Assembly (NCBI RefSeq): GCF_024763615.1
Contig: NC_077224.1
Span: 59,654,712 to 59,718,711 of the forward strand
Length of the DNA: 64,000 nucleotides
Direction: 5' to 3'
DNA from: Phlebotomus papatasi
Taxonomy: Eukaryota > Arthropoda > Insecta > Diptera > Psychodidae
Shown here: piece after piece, positions 22,323-34,258 of the stretch
How positions within the stretch are numbered: the first letter of the stretch is position 1
How the letters are laid out: each line of letters begins with the position of its first letter
The notes under the pieces: generated by a model
Told to the model about the DNA's origin: nothing
Databases searched by the model: none
The model's input: the letters and a program-made list of their open reading frames with translations, nothing else
Made by a program: the position numbers and the translations under genes

Positions 22323-24849
22323 AAAATAGGTTTAAGACTTTTTTTTGGAAATTCTTTCTGTGACTAAATTGTCAAAAATCGGTATAAATTCGTCTTATTC
22401 ATGGCGATCTTTTACTTTCTCTATCAAGAAAAATCACAGATTTTTTTTAGTATTTTTACTATTTAGTATAATCTCAATTATTAGAAATTATCGTTACTCT
22501 ATGAGTCTCGAAGAACAGGACTAAATTCGTCTGGCCTATTTGAAAAAAAAAAGTAAAATTATGACATAGTAAAAACTTGTCTTGGGAATATACTGGGGGG
22601 GGGTCATTGAAAATCGGAAATCGATATCTCTTTACCATTACCGAATATTACTATTACCATTTGGCTGCATACGTCCGTGATAGACAAAATAATATACCAT
22701 GGTTGTACGGTCAGGCATTTATCAGAAGAATATAATTTTCCCCTTAAATAATTAACAATAACAGGCTTAAGAAAAATATTTAAAAACTTAAAAATAAGCC
22801 ACGCCTATCTATATTTGTATTTTACTAATAATTAAAAAATAAAATATCAATTAGGTAATTTTTGTATTAAGCTAAAAGCAAACCTGCTTGTAGTATTCTT
22901 TTCTTTGGAGTTCAATCACTCCATGATAGAACACCAAAGACTCCATGACTTCTGATCATTCGTGATCAGTCTCTAATATCGCGCTGATCGCGCAATCAGT
23001 CTCTACGATCGCACTGACAATCGCGAGTTTTTAAGAGGATTTTCTATAAATGTTTTCGGATTGTTTGCAAAAATTCACTTTTGGTTAGTGGGCGTGGTTA
23101 TGGAGTAATTATGACATCGACAAATCATTTTTTTTTTAAAATTATTAACCCTTTGGTCGATGAAATTCAAATAGCGAAACCCCAAATATAAATTCTATAA
23201 GCTGTTTAACTTTTTAAAAAATCTTAAAACAATTGTTTAAGCCTTGGGATTTTTAAACCCCGCCCATGAATGCAATTAAGAATTAAATTTTGGTTTAGAT
23301 TTCAGATGATAATTACAGAAATTACACTCTTTTTGACAAAGATTTAGGTTTAAGTAGTCAAAATTCTCAAAGGGGCGTGGCTTAAAATTGTCTCAGACTG
23401 AGCTTAAGTCAGAAAATCAAAACTACCTTACTGCAAAATTGGAATTAAACCGTAAACTGTGCATATCCAGTGTTCATTTCATGATATTTTACTGAGAACG
23501 TCTGTCTAACCCAAACACTCAATAAATTTAGTGTTAATAATTGAGAAAATAAAACAACTCAAGTGATTATCTTCCTCTTGTTGAACCAAAATGTTCTTTT
23601 TCTCCAGAAAAATGTAAATTGAAAGGAATCACCAAAAAAAACAACAAAAGTATTTAAAGGAATTAAAACTTTTTAGGTAATATATCAACAATTTCAAAAG
23701 AAACAAGCCTGAAAATCTATTAAAAAAAAAACTAACTTAAAAGAAATGTTTAAAAATTACTTACATGAATATAATGTATAATATTTCATCGCATATTAGA
23801 TTCTGTATATTCTTTAGGAAATTATTTAAAGCTCGTATCTGATTGATAAAATAAATAAAAGATTTAACAAAAAATGCAAAAAAATAGTTTTGTATTTTTC
23901 CTTCAATCCTAATAGTACTGTGAGAATTGTTCTTTCTTCATTGCAATAGAAGAAAAATGTCTCCAGCAACGGGAAATGAAAAAAAATGTATTAAAATGCT
24001 GAAGTATAACAGAAGACCGGACACTGAATTAATTATAATGAATATTTAATCATTTTTAGCTCAACAATTTCAATTTGCAAAAATATGTAAAACGACTTAT
24101 TATAATGTAAAAGTCAGAGGTCAATGTATTCAAATTGAAATGTGGCCGAAAATAGGCATGTGAAAGAAAAATAAAAAAAAAATGTTATCAGTCTGTTCCA
24201 ATGTGTTTTATGTGTGATTGTATGTACTGTACATATGTACACAAACTTTTATGTAAAAAAAAATCAAGAAAAAAGCATAAAATAAATAGACCTAAATAAA
24301 AAGAAGCAAAATTTAAATACAATTGCATTGAATAATGTAATATTGTTATAGGAAAAAAAATGTTGACAAGAAAACAATCTCAAATTCAAGACCATATTAA
24401 AATAATTAAAGAATTTTAATTGACGATATCTTGGTTGGCATGAAGCCTTTTTACACTGAAGGCAATATAAAATCTAACTAAGACACATTGTAAAAGAAGA
24501 TGGTAAAATTGAAACTTGTACTCAGAGAAGATATCTTTGCTGAAAAGATATCAAAAGTATTGAATAAAAAAGGCAGTTTAGCATGACTCAATTTTGTCTA
24601 TCTCTATAAAATGCATCCACTTTCGTTTCTCATCAGAAGCCTAAAAGAAATCATTAAAGAGACACTTCAGCACTTCCTATAGCATTTAAATGTTATTCGC
24701 TGTTTTTTAGAGAGAAAATAATTTTTTTTCCCATAGATCCAATTTATTGAATAATTTTGGGTAGTCCTCACGAAAGGTGAGCCAAGCAAAAAAAAAAGAA
24801 AAGCTGATAAAAGTAGAGAATTAAAATCAGTAATTTAAATTTTTGTTAG

Positions 24850-25170
24850 AGATCTGCTGATTATGCCATCGTCCAGTAACTCACCATCTTGCCTATATTG
24901 GTGAAAGTGTGGCATAGTTGGAGAAGAGACTCTCCAAAAGAGTGGCACTTTTTTCCGCATCACCATCGTCTTCTAATGTCCATTTGATGTGAAATGGCAT
25001 GTGTACATTTTCAATAAGCTCACTTATGGACACTCGCACCTATCCATTCAGCCTGCCATCGCGTCTTGTGCACAAAGTTTATGAATCTGATGCCACTTCA
25101 AAAGCTCCCCTGCGCTCCTCAGTCAGATGAAATTGATAAATATGCACTTTTGCAACAGGTAAAAACTAGA
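24850..25170. other. Locally complex, GC-richer non-repetitive island
   Basis: It contrasts with its AT-rich surroundings and is not a recognised repeat. It ends in a donor-like CAACAG|GTAAAA at about 25161. Two forward frames stay open for about 40 codons, but neither gives a recognisable peptide and no paired exon was found. It is an enhancer or small-exon candidate only. Confidence 0.25.
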
Positions 25171-25672
25171 CACTCATACGCAATCTATGGCTAATGCTAT
25201 ATTCTTCCTTCTGAAATTAATAAGACAAAAAAAACCACTTTACTTGTAGAGACTTACAAATGTAGGTATATACTCTTGTAAATTTATCATGGAAGCTGGG
25301 TTGATCGTGAGTTGTGTGATGACAAAAATTCTGCCAACAGCAGTGAATGCCACAGAAAAGAAAGAAATTTGGAACAACGATGCACCGTGAGTGAATCAAC
25401 CAATAAATTTTCGCTTGGTCACACGAGACAAGTGAAAAAGCCTGTTCTGCTGATGAAAGTCTTTTTCGCTTATTCAAGAGGAGTGAATCTCTATATATTT
25501 GCGGTGATTTTGTACAAAAGAAGCAGCCTTTCTACAAAGGGGTATGTATCTCGTGTTATTTCAGAATGTTCAGTTTTTCTCTTTTGCAAAAAAGGGGTGG
25601 CAAAGCGTTCCATATTTTGCGAAATGTTCGAGCTTATAAATTACTTATATGATACTTCAAAAGCGGAGGCAG

Positions 25673-26036
25673 CCAAAATCCCGAAAGCTAAAATCCCAAA
25701 CGCCAATATCCCGAACGCCAAAATCCTGAAAGCCAAAATCCCGAAAGGGTCAAAATCCCGAAAGTCAAAATCCCGAACGCCAAAATCCCAAAAGCCAAAA
25801 TCCCGAAAGGGCTAAAATTCCGAAAGCCAAAATCCCGAACGCCAAAATCACGTACGCCATAATTCCGAACGCCAAAATTCCGAACGCCAAAATCCCGAAA
25901 GGGCCAAAATCCCGAAAGGGCCAAAATCCCGAAAGCCAAAATCCAGAACGCCAAAATTTCGACAGGGCCAAAATCCCGAACGCCAAAATCCTGACAGGGC
26001 TAAAATAATATCGAACGTTCAAAATCCTGAAAGGGA
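25673..26036. repeat. Minisatellite of 15-17 bp units
   Basis: More than twenty units of CCAAAATCCCGAACG / CCAAAATCCCGAAAGGG type with point variants. They sit inside family L copy 1; copy 2 (40870 on) has only one or two units here, so the array expanded in this copy or shrank in the other. Confidence 0.9.
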
Positions 26037-26044
26037 TGAAATTA

Positions 26045-27086
26045 CAGTGGGACCTCGATAGAGTCAACTAATTATTTCCGGGCCTGTTGACTCCATTGAA
26101 TTCGATGACTTTATCGGAGTCCGAAAAAATCCATTAAAATGTGAAATTTTGATATAAAAGGGGTATTATTTTATGTTTGTACAAGATAATCGATAAATCT
26201 AACACTATAGTAGAATATGTTATTTGATTAAACCATTAATTCTGCACTCTCTGGTCCAAAAAAAGTCGCATGCTTGGGCAAAAGTTGCAGATTAAGAAAT
26301 GATTTTACAGAACGTTTTATTATTAGTAAGTATCTTAAGTGAAAATTACTATACATGTGATAATGTTGAGATTCATCCACGATGTTAGATATTTAATTGT
26401 TGAAAATTATGATGCAATTAACGTTATTAATTAGAATTTATTTTAAACTTTTATTGTATGAAAGAAGAGATTGATAGTTGTTCTTTTCGTTATGACATAA
26501 TTATGGCTCTAAATTTAACAAAAAGAGCAATAAAACCAATTTTTCTCATTTTCTTCTTGTTCTGAAAAATGGGCGCTAAATGGTTAGAGATATCTACTTG
26601 GAGTCTTCAGATGACCTCCTTATAAGTCAACCTTGAAATTATTATTATGCTCCTCATTTCCTCCCTACCCCTCCCTTTCACCACCAAAATCGTTCTTTTT
26701 TTTATTATTACAAGAAAACACGTAATACGGGATCATAGGGCTTAATAAAAAAAAAATCTTAAGCCAAGAGAGAAAATGCAAGAGAACTTTGAATTGGTCA
26801 AAACTCTTAAAATCACGAATAGAATATTATTTTGTCGAAAATTGATTACACGGGTTATATACGAATTTTATCCAAATGTTGTTTTTCTTGTGTTAAAAAC
26901 GTTACATTGATACACCAAAACACTGAATTCAATTTCGAAAAGTCATACAATACTATTAGTTCATTAAATGGAAAAGTTGACTCTATCGGAGTCAATTTGG
27001 GTCCAAGTTGACTCTATCGGAGTCCGTAGAGTAAAAAAAAATAGGTGTTGACTCTATTGGAGATTGACTCTATCGAGGTCCCACTG
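26045..27086. mobile_element. Family I MITE (pogo/Tigger-like), copy 1
   Basis: Ends CAGTGGGACCTCGATAGAGT and the inverse GACTCTATCGAGGTCCCACTG (last 20 bases to 27086). TA lies at 26043-26044 and 27087-27088, with several internal GACTCTATCGGAGTC subrepeats. The end sequence matches the CAGTAGAACCTCG pattern of pogo/Tigger DNA transposons. No transposase frame, so non-autonomous. Confidence 0.83.
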
Positions 27087-28225
27087 TATATGGAGGATAA
27101 TATGTAGAATAATTTCCCAAGACTCATAAAATTTCCCTTTGCCTCCAGCATGCCCAGGTGAAATCCTGGAAATAGCTATGACAGACACTTTTAAGAATTC
27201 GGGTTTTTGACCGGGACCCCTTCAAAAGTACTTTCGTATCATTCACCGTTTACTAACTGATTTAAATCGATTCATAAATCACTTTAAAGATCGCCTAAAA
27301 TAGCTTAGGTAAGCCATTATGATAATCATAAATTTTCTATAAAAAATAGGTATTGATTCATAACCAGTTCATTACCTATTGAAACAGGAACCTATTGAAA
27401 GATTTAATTTTTTACTGACCATAATTAGATATTTTACTGCTCATTTTTAATTATTTACTGCCCATTTAGAATTTTGTACTGCTCGTTTGTTTTTTGCCAT
27501 TTTTTACTGAATAAAACATGACTTTTCCTCACCATATTTTTGTATTCAAATTTTTAAATTCTTCTTCGCATTTAAAGAAAGACAGTAGAATAAAAGAAGC
27601 TATCATAAAAAAATAATAAAGAAAGATGGGACAATTTCATGCACCTCTATTTTTTTATTTATTTAGTTCCACAAAATATGTATTAATCATCTGATAATAT
27701 ATGGCAGTATTTAAAAATTCATGATTTATCTAAAATCAAAAATTGTTTTCTGAAGTGATCGTTCATGAAATATTTTTACAGTTACTTAGAAATTCTCTTC
27801 AGTAGTTTATAACAAAATTTCAAAACTCCATATTATTTATAATATTTAAATTCATATCTTATTTATAATATTTGAATATTAAAATTATTGATTTTGTTAT
27901 TTCAATGATTACTGAAGATAATTAGCAAAACAAGGTAATTCACTTTCTTTGAATATATAATTTAATGTTTTTCAGACATTTAACAAATAAATATTAATAA
28001 AGAGCAAATTAAATCCATATTACTCCAAGTGCCGATGATCATGAAGGTCGTTTATAGCTAAAATCATAACTTTCATGACATTCACTGGAGTTCATGAGTC
28101 GTGGAACATTTGATATAACAGAGATAGTCAAGCAATTTAACTCTATCTCCATATGGTAGTTCAAGTAGTTCATTTCAAGGGGTTACACTAAGTTAGGATA
28201 TAGAAGAGCACTTATTTTCGTGGTA

Positions 28226-28664
28226 TACGGGAGAGCGCGCTACCTTCGGACGATTTATGCTTCGCACAAATAATTTTTTCAATGTGTTATAGAGGAATGT
28301 AGGCATGGTTCGCACAGAGTGAACCTTCAAACGATGTGATTTTTTTCTTTGTTTTCAAAGAGCTGACTTACTATTTCTCATATCGTCTCATAAGCTTGAT
28401 AATTATCTATCTTATGGCTAAGAAATGATGAACTAGCTCTTTGTAAACAAAGAGAAAATTTTTGTTGTTTGAAGGTTCACTCTGTGCGAACCATGCCAAC
28501 ATTCCCCTAAATGAATTTGGTGCATTATAAAATTATATTTTAATAGCTAGTCCACTGCCTTAAATTTTCAGAAAAGAACTATGGGTGAAATCCATATGGA
28601 ATAACATAGAGAAAAAATTGAATTGTCCGAAGCTTGGGTTGTCCGAAGGTAGCGCACTTTTCCC
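28226..28664. mobile_element. Family Q MITE (host of family V)
   Basis: GCGCGCTACCTTCGGAC at the left and TTGTCCGAAGGTAGCGCAC at the right are inverted. It is interrupted by 28292-28507. Confidence 0.7.
28292..28507. mobile_element. Family V MITE nested in family Q
   Basis: The approximately 40-bp inverted ends contain AGGCATGGTTCGCACAGAGT and its complement. It is flanked by TA (28290-28291 and 28508-28509). Confidence 0.78.
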
Positions 28665-29040
28665 TTCCTTTCATAATCAGGAAGCTATAGCTTCACTCCT
28701 ACTGAAATATTTAAGAATCTCGAAAAGAGAATATTCCAAAAATTCTCAGCTATGCCAAAATATATCTGACCGGTTGAAAAGAAACGCTGCAACTCAGATT
28801 TAGAAAATGATAACGATAAAAGATTATACAACAAGAAGCATGAAAAGAAATATTTCTGCCGTTTGTCATTGGATGCTGGTCACCATTGCTGAGACGCCGG
28901 TGGACGTGTGGTATGTGGAGTTACTGGAAAAACACATTTTGGCAAATAAAATATACTAACATAATCTGGTGTTATCTTTTTAAACAAATTGCCTTGTTTT
29001 CATCAAATTCAATTTAATGGCGAATTCTCCTAAAACTTGG

Positions 29041-29259
29041 TAGAAAAGACCGGGGTAGAATTTGCCACGTTTAGTATTATATAGTGGTATCTTATAATTT
29101 GCCTTCGAAGAAATATTAAAGAAATCACTCTTTATTTTAAATATATACTTCCTTTACTATTCATTGAAATATTTTTCAGCCTCATATAAACATTTTTTGT
29201 ACAAATTATGCCCAATGCAAAATTTCATTTGGTAGCTAATTCTACTTCGGTCTCCCCTA
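29041..29259. mobile_element. Family K MITE, copy 1
   Basis: GACCGGGGTAGAATTTGCC at the left and AGCTAATTCTACTTCGG with TCTCCCCTA at the right are inverted. Its interior is the reverse complement of that of 50896-51119. Confidence 0.78.
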
Positions 29260-30276
29260 CTTCATTTTTGACCATGTTATATGCCCAATTGAAAGTATAT
29301 ATTTAGTATATAGTTAGTATATATTTTGAATCATAACAAAACTGCGATCGGTCCTGCATGTTCTTAGAATAGCAAAACCTTCAGACTTCAATTCATTTGT
29401 ATTTTGAAATGTTCATAAGATAAATGCCCCTTACCTTTAAAAACCAAAGCCACAGGAATGGCTGTAATGACGAGGGATGATTGGAATTGACGGTGAGAGT
29501 GAATAAATTGATCATCAATTTGCCAATTTTTAATATTTATTTCATTAATTAAAATTCGTGTAGCTTCATAGAATTGCAAAATGTCATTTTTCCCCCGGAA
29601 GAGCTTTCACTGAGCTTTTTGGCGTCATTAATATTCAGGATATAGAATTTAAATGGAATAGAATACATTTTGTCCTTTTAGTTCCAGCAATATAAGCCAC
29701 CCACATTTCACGAAATGTACATAAAACCTCCGAATGGTACATAGTTCCTCCTCCTTTGCATGCTAACTCTCAATTTTCTCTCACATGGGCCATTGTCCAA
29801 AGAAGCAGATGAATTCACCGCTGTGCAAATCTCGCGTCTTATACTAACACATCAGTGCAATCAACATTATTTCTCTGCGAGAGTATGCTTTTGCCGTTGC
29901 GAGTCTCTTGTGATACGTTAGTAAAAAGAGAAAGACTTTTTAACACAAAATCTTCCAACCATCCATTCAGTTCAGGTGGGAACGTTGCTTGGAAAGGAGC
30001 AGAAGTCTGTGGGAGATATTTTTTTGTTATAACCTTTTTCACTGATTGTGGGTACTGTCTGGTCCAAACTTGGAATAGTTATTGTTGATCTTGTCACGTA
30101 AGCACGAAAAAAAAATATTAGCACCAAAAGGGAATAAGTGATCACTGTGGATTAGTATTTAAAACTGTTTTGGGAGTGCAACTATTACAGGGAATTAGGA
30201 TTTGGCTTTGGATGCAATTATTGAGTGGCCAAATCTGCGTTCTGTTGTGAAAGTTTCGTGTGAGAGAAAAGTCTCA

Positions 30277-30319
30277 TCAGTGGTACAAAGTGTGAGTGGA
30301 TTTTAGGTAGCGAAAAGAC
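30277..30319 (+). promoter_or_regulatory. Possible initiator and short 5' UTR of the FAS1-domain gene
   Basis: TCAGTG at 30277-30282 fits the arthropod initiator pattern and lies 43 bp before the ATG. No TATA box stands at about -30. A comparable TCAGTG at about 29851 is the alternative start. This is pattern matching only. Confidence 0.3.
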
Positions 30320-30406
30320 ATGACTTTAGTAAGAAGGATTATTGTCCTGAACATCTGTTTGACACTGTGTTCTATTGTCCAGGCTGTTGAACCCTCCCAG
30401 CGGAAT
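30320..30406 (+). CDS. First coding exon: signal peptide of a secreted protein (probably the FAS1-domain gene)
   Basis: ATG opens a 29-codon exon reading MTLVRRIIVLNICLTLCSIV then QAVEPSQRN, followed by the strong donor GTGAGT at 30407. The basic start, hydrophobic core of about 14 residues and polar end with a likely cleavage around Val-Gln-Ala are a textbook signal peptide. It ends in phase 0, as required by the phase-0 exon at 58979, whose product needs an export signal and has none of its own. No other + strand exon with a compatible acceptor was recognised between them, but small intervening exons cannot be excluded in 28.6 kb. The exon itself is likely; the join is an inference. Confidence 0.7.
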
Positions 30407-31204
30407 GTGAGTAGCTTTCCTCTGAATTTCTTTTTAATTGTAAAAATTTTAATTGGTATTTCATGTAGAAGAAGCTGAAATTATTGGATATTTTCACCCA
30501 CACGATCATCCAAAACTAATCGATGATGACCCCCAAAGGTCACCCCAAATCGTGCCCTTTTGGTCATCATGAGAATTCTCATTCAATTTTATATGAAACT
30601 CTCCCCTCATCTTGACCTACTCAAAGGTATTTATTGTCTGCTGCGATGCTAGTGATCGCCACTTGTTTTCATCCGATTAACATAATTGCATTATGCGGAT
30701 GGAAGTTTGATATATGCAAGGTATCTGTGAGAGACCATATATCTTCGCCAAAAAGAAAACATATTTTACAGCGACTCATTCCTTTGGGGCTTTCTTAAAC
30801 TGTATTCATTCTACAGACTTAAAGAATTGGCCTCGAATTTGTTCGATTTTGAAATTCGAAACTCGACATGCGTATAGCCTTAGTTTGATTCTTCAAAAAT
30901 ATCTTGGCTAAAAGGTAAATAACTTTCTATTTGCGAAAAATGTCGTTTTTATTCGAAGAATTCAAACATAATTTTGGATATTCATACTTAAACTCGCATA
31001 AGGTTAAAAATTTATGAAATAGCACACAAAGAAGCTATCAAAGAAGTTACTCAGCGATTATGAGGGGATTTAGTAATAGTCCTATGATGTTCCTATATGA
31101 TCTTTCTCGCAACAAAAAGAAGATTTATTCATTTTGATACTTGTGATTCGAAATTCGAACAGGAAATGAGTATTGTAAATATCTATTATTTAGCTTTAGA
31201 AACA

Positions 31205-31325
31205 GATCTTCACATTCAATTCAATTCAATTTGAAGTTTATTTCATGTCTAAAGATACAATGCTGTTCCTATTTAAGGCTATACAACACATTTCATGAGG
31301 AAACTCCGGCTGCGACCACTCGGAC
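31205..31325 (-). mobile_element. 3' end of a non-LTR retrotransposon (minus strand)
   Basis: On the minus strand it reads a short GC-richer UTR, then ATGAAATAAACTTCAAATTG and repeats of TTGAA. This is a canonical AATAAA-plus-simple-repeat tail of a dead-on-arrival copy. Confidence 0.65.
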
Positions 31326-32139
31326 TATGCCATTTAGGTTTAAGCTTTCTTTAATTTAGATTTTGAATTCCACAGCAATGTCAAAAAGCTGTCTAATTTT
31401 GCAATCTAAAGTTACAGATTTGACGATCGTTTTCGAATATCGAAACTTTCCATTTTAGATTCTAAACATTTAAAAAGTTCTAATCTATGCTATATTTTTT
31501 TTTAATTCTAAACAAACCAAACCAATTTTAAATCAAAAAAATGCATTTTATTGTCTTATGTTTCTGATTTCTTTCTGATCTTAAATTTCGAATTTCGAAC
31601 TATTTAAAGAATTCAAGAAACTAACCTAGTGTTTCGAAAATGTATAATATGATCTCAAAGTGTCAAATTCAAATTCTAAACACTTTGAAATATTTGCCCA
31701 GAGTTGTCTTATTTTACAGATTTTGGAATTCAGTAGGCAGTCACTGTTCGAATTAGAAATAAGAAACGATCCAATTCAAATTTTGAAAAATTCGAAAATA
31801 AATCGGCCGGACCACACTCAGAATCTTTCCTAATATTTACATTTGAAATTCGGAACCATCGAACTCGAATTTCTAAATATTTTGAAAAATTCAAAATTCG
31901 GTTTATACTTTGATTTTGGAATTTGGAAAAAAATCTATAAATCAATACTTGTTCTTTCTGATGTTAGAATTTAGAATCAATAGTCATCTGAGTCGAATTT
32001 TATGTTTTTTCTCTTCTTTTTTTGAAATATCTAGTTACGAGAACTTTTGAATTTTCCTTGATGTTACGGTTCATTCGCTTTATGAAAAAAAATACACTTG
32101 TAAATAACATTTTTGCATTAAGATTTTCTTATCTACACT

Positions 32140-32391
32140 ACTGAGAGAAATTCGAAAAAGTTAAAATAACATTCCGGAAAAGTTTAGTTTACCCTGCAGT
32201 ATTGATTCGAAATAGGTGTAAATATTATGCTTTTTAGGTGTATTATGGGTTAAAGTTACCCCTTTTCATGTTAATTTTAACCTTAAAAAGGTGTAAAATT
32301 AGCATTAAAAAATGTTGATATATTTCTACACCTAAAAAGTGTTAAAATTATGAGGAAAAAAAGTTAATCGCACTCCCATTTTTTCTCAGTG
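32140..32391 (+). mobile_element. Family G MITE, complete copy
   Basis: It starts ACTGAGAGAAATTCGAAAAA and ends TTTTTTCTCAGTG, with internal AGGTGTAAAATTAGCATT and CACCTAAAAAGTGTTAAA blocks shared by three other copies. Confidence 0.82.
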
Positions 32392-32966
32392 TACAATTGC
32401 TTGGTATTTGGTAAGTTCCTCTTTTTGTAAGGATTATGGTAGGTAATAAAAATTAGCGCCAAGCTCACACTAATTAGCATCACTTGCAACACTCGAGTTT
32501 ATCTTATTCGACATTTCCCTTTTAAACATTTTCACGACAGTAAATAAAAAAACAATTGTTTCCCAAATGCTATGCAACATTACATAAAAGAAATTCTATG
32601 TAAAAATGTTTATGAACTTTTTTACAATGTGAATTCGGCATTAGGATTTGATCTTCGCGGGGCATTTTGAAATTTTATTCTATTTGAAAAAAAAAATTTA
32701 TTTCAGAATGTGACCAGTTTGTTATCAAATTTAGAATTTGGAACTATTCAATAACAGTTTTAAAGTGTGTAAAAAACATATAAAAACGTCAGAATTGGTG
32801 AACTATCAAAATCGTCCCAATCGAATTCTAACTTCTGAAATAAAATTGTTAGTTAGACGTTGATTAGGATTTTTTGCAACCTCCAAGAATAATTTCTCCG
32901 AATTGGTTTTAAGTATCAGAAATTCGTTTCAAATTGGGACTGGAATTCCATTTTGATTTCATTTAA

Positions 32967-33109
32967 TCCTTTAAGAACGAATATGACATCGGTGACCCAA
33001 AAACGAAAACAATTTTTTGAATATAGAAAGATATTTTATGCTCTGTAAATAGTCCGAAAAATTAGTTTTTATTTTTGGGAGACTGGGTGTTCCACTTGTC
33101 CTTAAATGG
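32967..33109. mobile_element. Family O (piggyBac-like) MITE, short copy
   Basis: TTAA stands on both sides (32963-32966, 33110-33113). Ends TCCTTTAAGAACGAATATGA and the inverse GTTCCACTTGTCCTTAAATGG (inner 20 bases) resemble those of 43001-43513. Confidence 0.68.
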
Positions 33110-34060
33110 TTAAACTTGCAGAATGTTTCTATTTCATAAAGGGCCCAACTGTTAAGGTTTCTTGGATGTCATTCACAGCACTGAAAATTATTTAAAATTT
33201 GTAATAAAATCTCTACTTCTTATTATATTTTTCTATTTTTCCGCCTAATATTCAAGTATTAGTCAAGTCATCAGTAACTTTTAAGACTTTTATTCCTAAT
33301 ACATCCAACCAACTTTCACAAGAACAAAATATAAATAGTACACACTGATTAATAGAATCTTCAAAGTAACTTTCTTCTTCCAAGTAAATGGCCAAAGCTC
33401 GTGCACAAGTGCAATTTGAAGAAAGTGTGATCGTCAAAATTACATTAGAGGTGTATATAGCATCATGGGTGATAAATCTAGCTAAATTGATTTGTTAATA
33501 ATTTTGGAGCTATAAATCCCAAGTAACTGTTATAGCCCAAAGTTTCGAAACTTTTAGGGATACTTAAGGATGGACCTTAAAGTAAGTACGAGAAAATGAA
33601 AACGATACAATGTAAAACTTTTATTAATCACAATAACCCAAATACTTGTGTTGAAAGCCCCTCAAATTTACACACACATCTTCGAGAAATATTTTCGCCG
33701 AGACTCTCAATGGAATCTCTTTTTTCTCTGCCTCATCACCTTCCGTATCTCGTTGGACTAAGTTTTGATGGTGATTTTGCATCATACACTATGTCAATTC
33801 GGCGGTATTCCTCAATTATCGCGTGTGAAAGAGAAACCTGCGATGGCAGTAAATTTCTTCTTACACCTCTTCACAATAAGACACCAATTAATTCTGGTTT
33901 GTGTAAAGAACATTGATTTATCAACCAGTAAGATAGGGGTTTTATCGGTTTTGTCAGTAAAAGATAAAATTTAAACGGTTGGAAGCTACCCCCGACCGAT
34001 TGCTTTTTTTCTATGGAACTTTCGCTTGATAAACAGATTTTAGTCAAGGATAATGGTTAG

Positions 34061-34258
34061 GTGAAAGCTTTTAGGCTTCGTACACTTTCATATTTTTCGC
34101 ATTTTCCTTTAATGAATCCGACCTATTTATTTTCCAGAAATATGTGACATAAGACTAGGTATTGAAATATATTGTCAGAGAACAAATTCACTAAAGGAAT
34201 ATGAGAAAAATATAAAGTGTTCGAAGCCATAGTCTGAGCGAATTCTGAAAGCCTTCTT
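34061..34258. mobile_element. Family P MITE, copy 1
   Basis: GAAAGCTTTTAGGCTTCG at the left and GTTCGAAGCC...GAAAGCC at the right are inverted. Internal TTTCCTTTAATGAATCCGAC and TTCACTAAAGGAATATGAG also pair, so it is close to a full-length palindrome. Confidence 0.78.

Larger units (their letters stand above)
25662..27240. mobile_element. Family L element, copy 1 (minisatellite-bearing, split by pogo-type MITE)
   Basis: It starts GGAGGCAGCCAAAATCCCGA. After the MITE at 26045-27086 it continues GTAGAATAATTTCCCAA, TTGCCTCCAGCA and GCTATGACA, ending near GACCGGGACCCC. The same sequence without the MITE occurs at 40870-41088. Confidence 0.75.
16449..30319. other. DYRK 3' UTR and intergenic region
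   Basis: DYRK 3' sequence begins at 16449; I cannot place the poly(A) site, since AATAAA-like words are frequent in this AT-rich DNA. The rest holds the repeats listed separately and a locally complex island at 24850-25170. Open frames here are short or lie in repeats. I see no gene between 16.4 and 30.3 kb. Confidence 0.7.

Noticed and set aside
25312..25815. + strand open frame of 167 codons
   Set aside because: Its second half is the same minisatellite and the first half has no recognisable domain or splice context.
25688..26067. Overlapping minus-strand frames with repeated F-G-I-L-A-F-G motifs
   Set aside because: They are translations of the 15-17-bp minisatellite; length follows from unit size, not coding.
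28585..28803. + strand open frame of 72 codons
   Set aside because: It starts in the right end of the family Q MITE; no family resemblance.
33596..33916. + strand open frame of 106 codons inside the large intron
   Set aside because: No domain, signal or splice partners; plausible by chance in a less AT-rich patch. Kept only as possible regulatory DNA.
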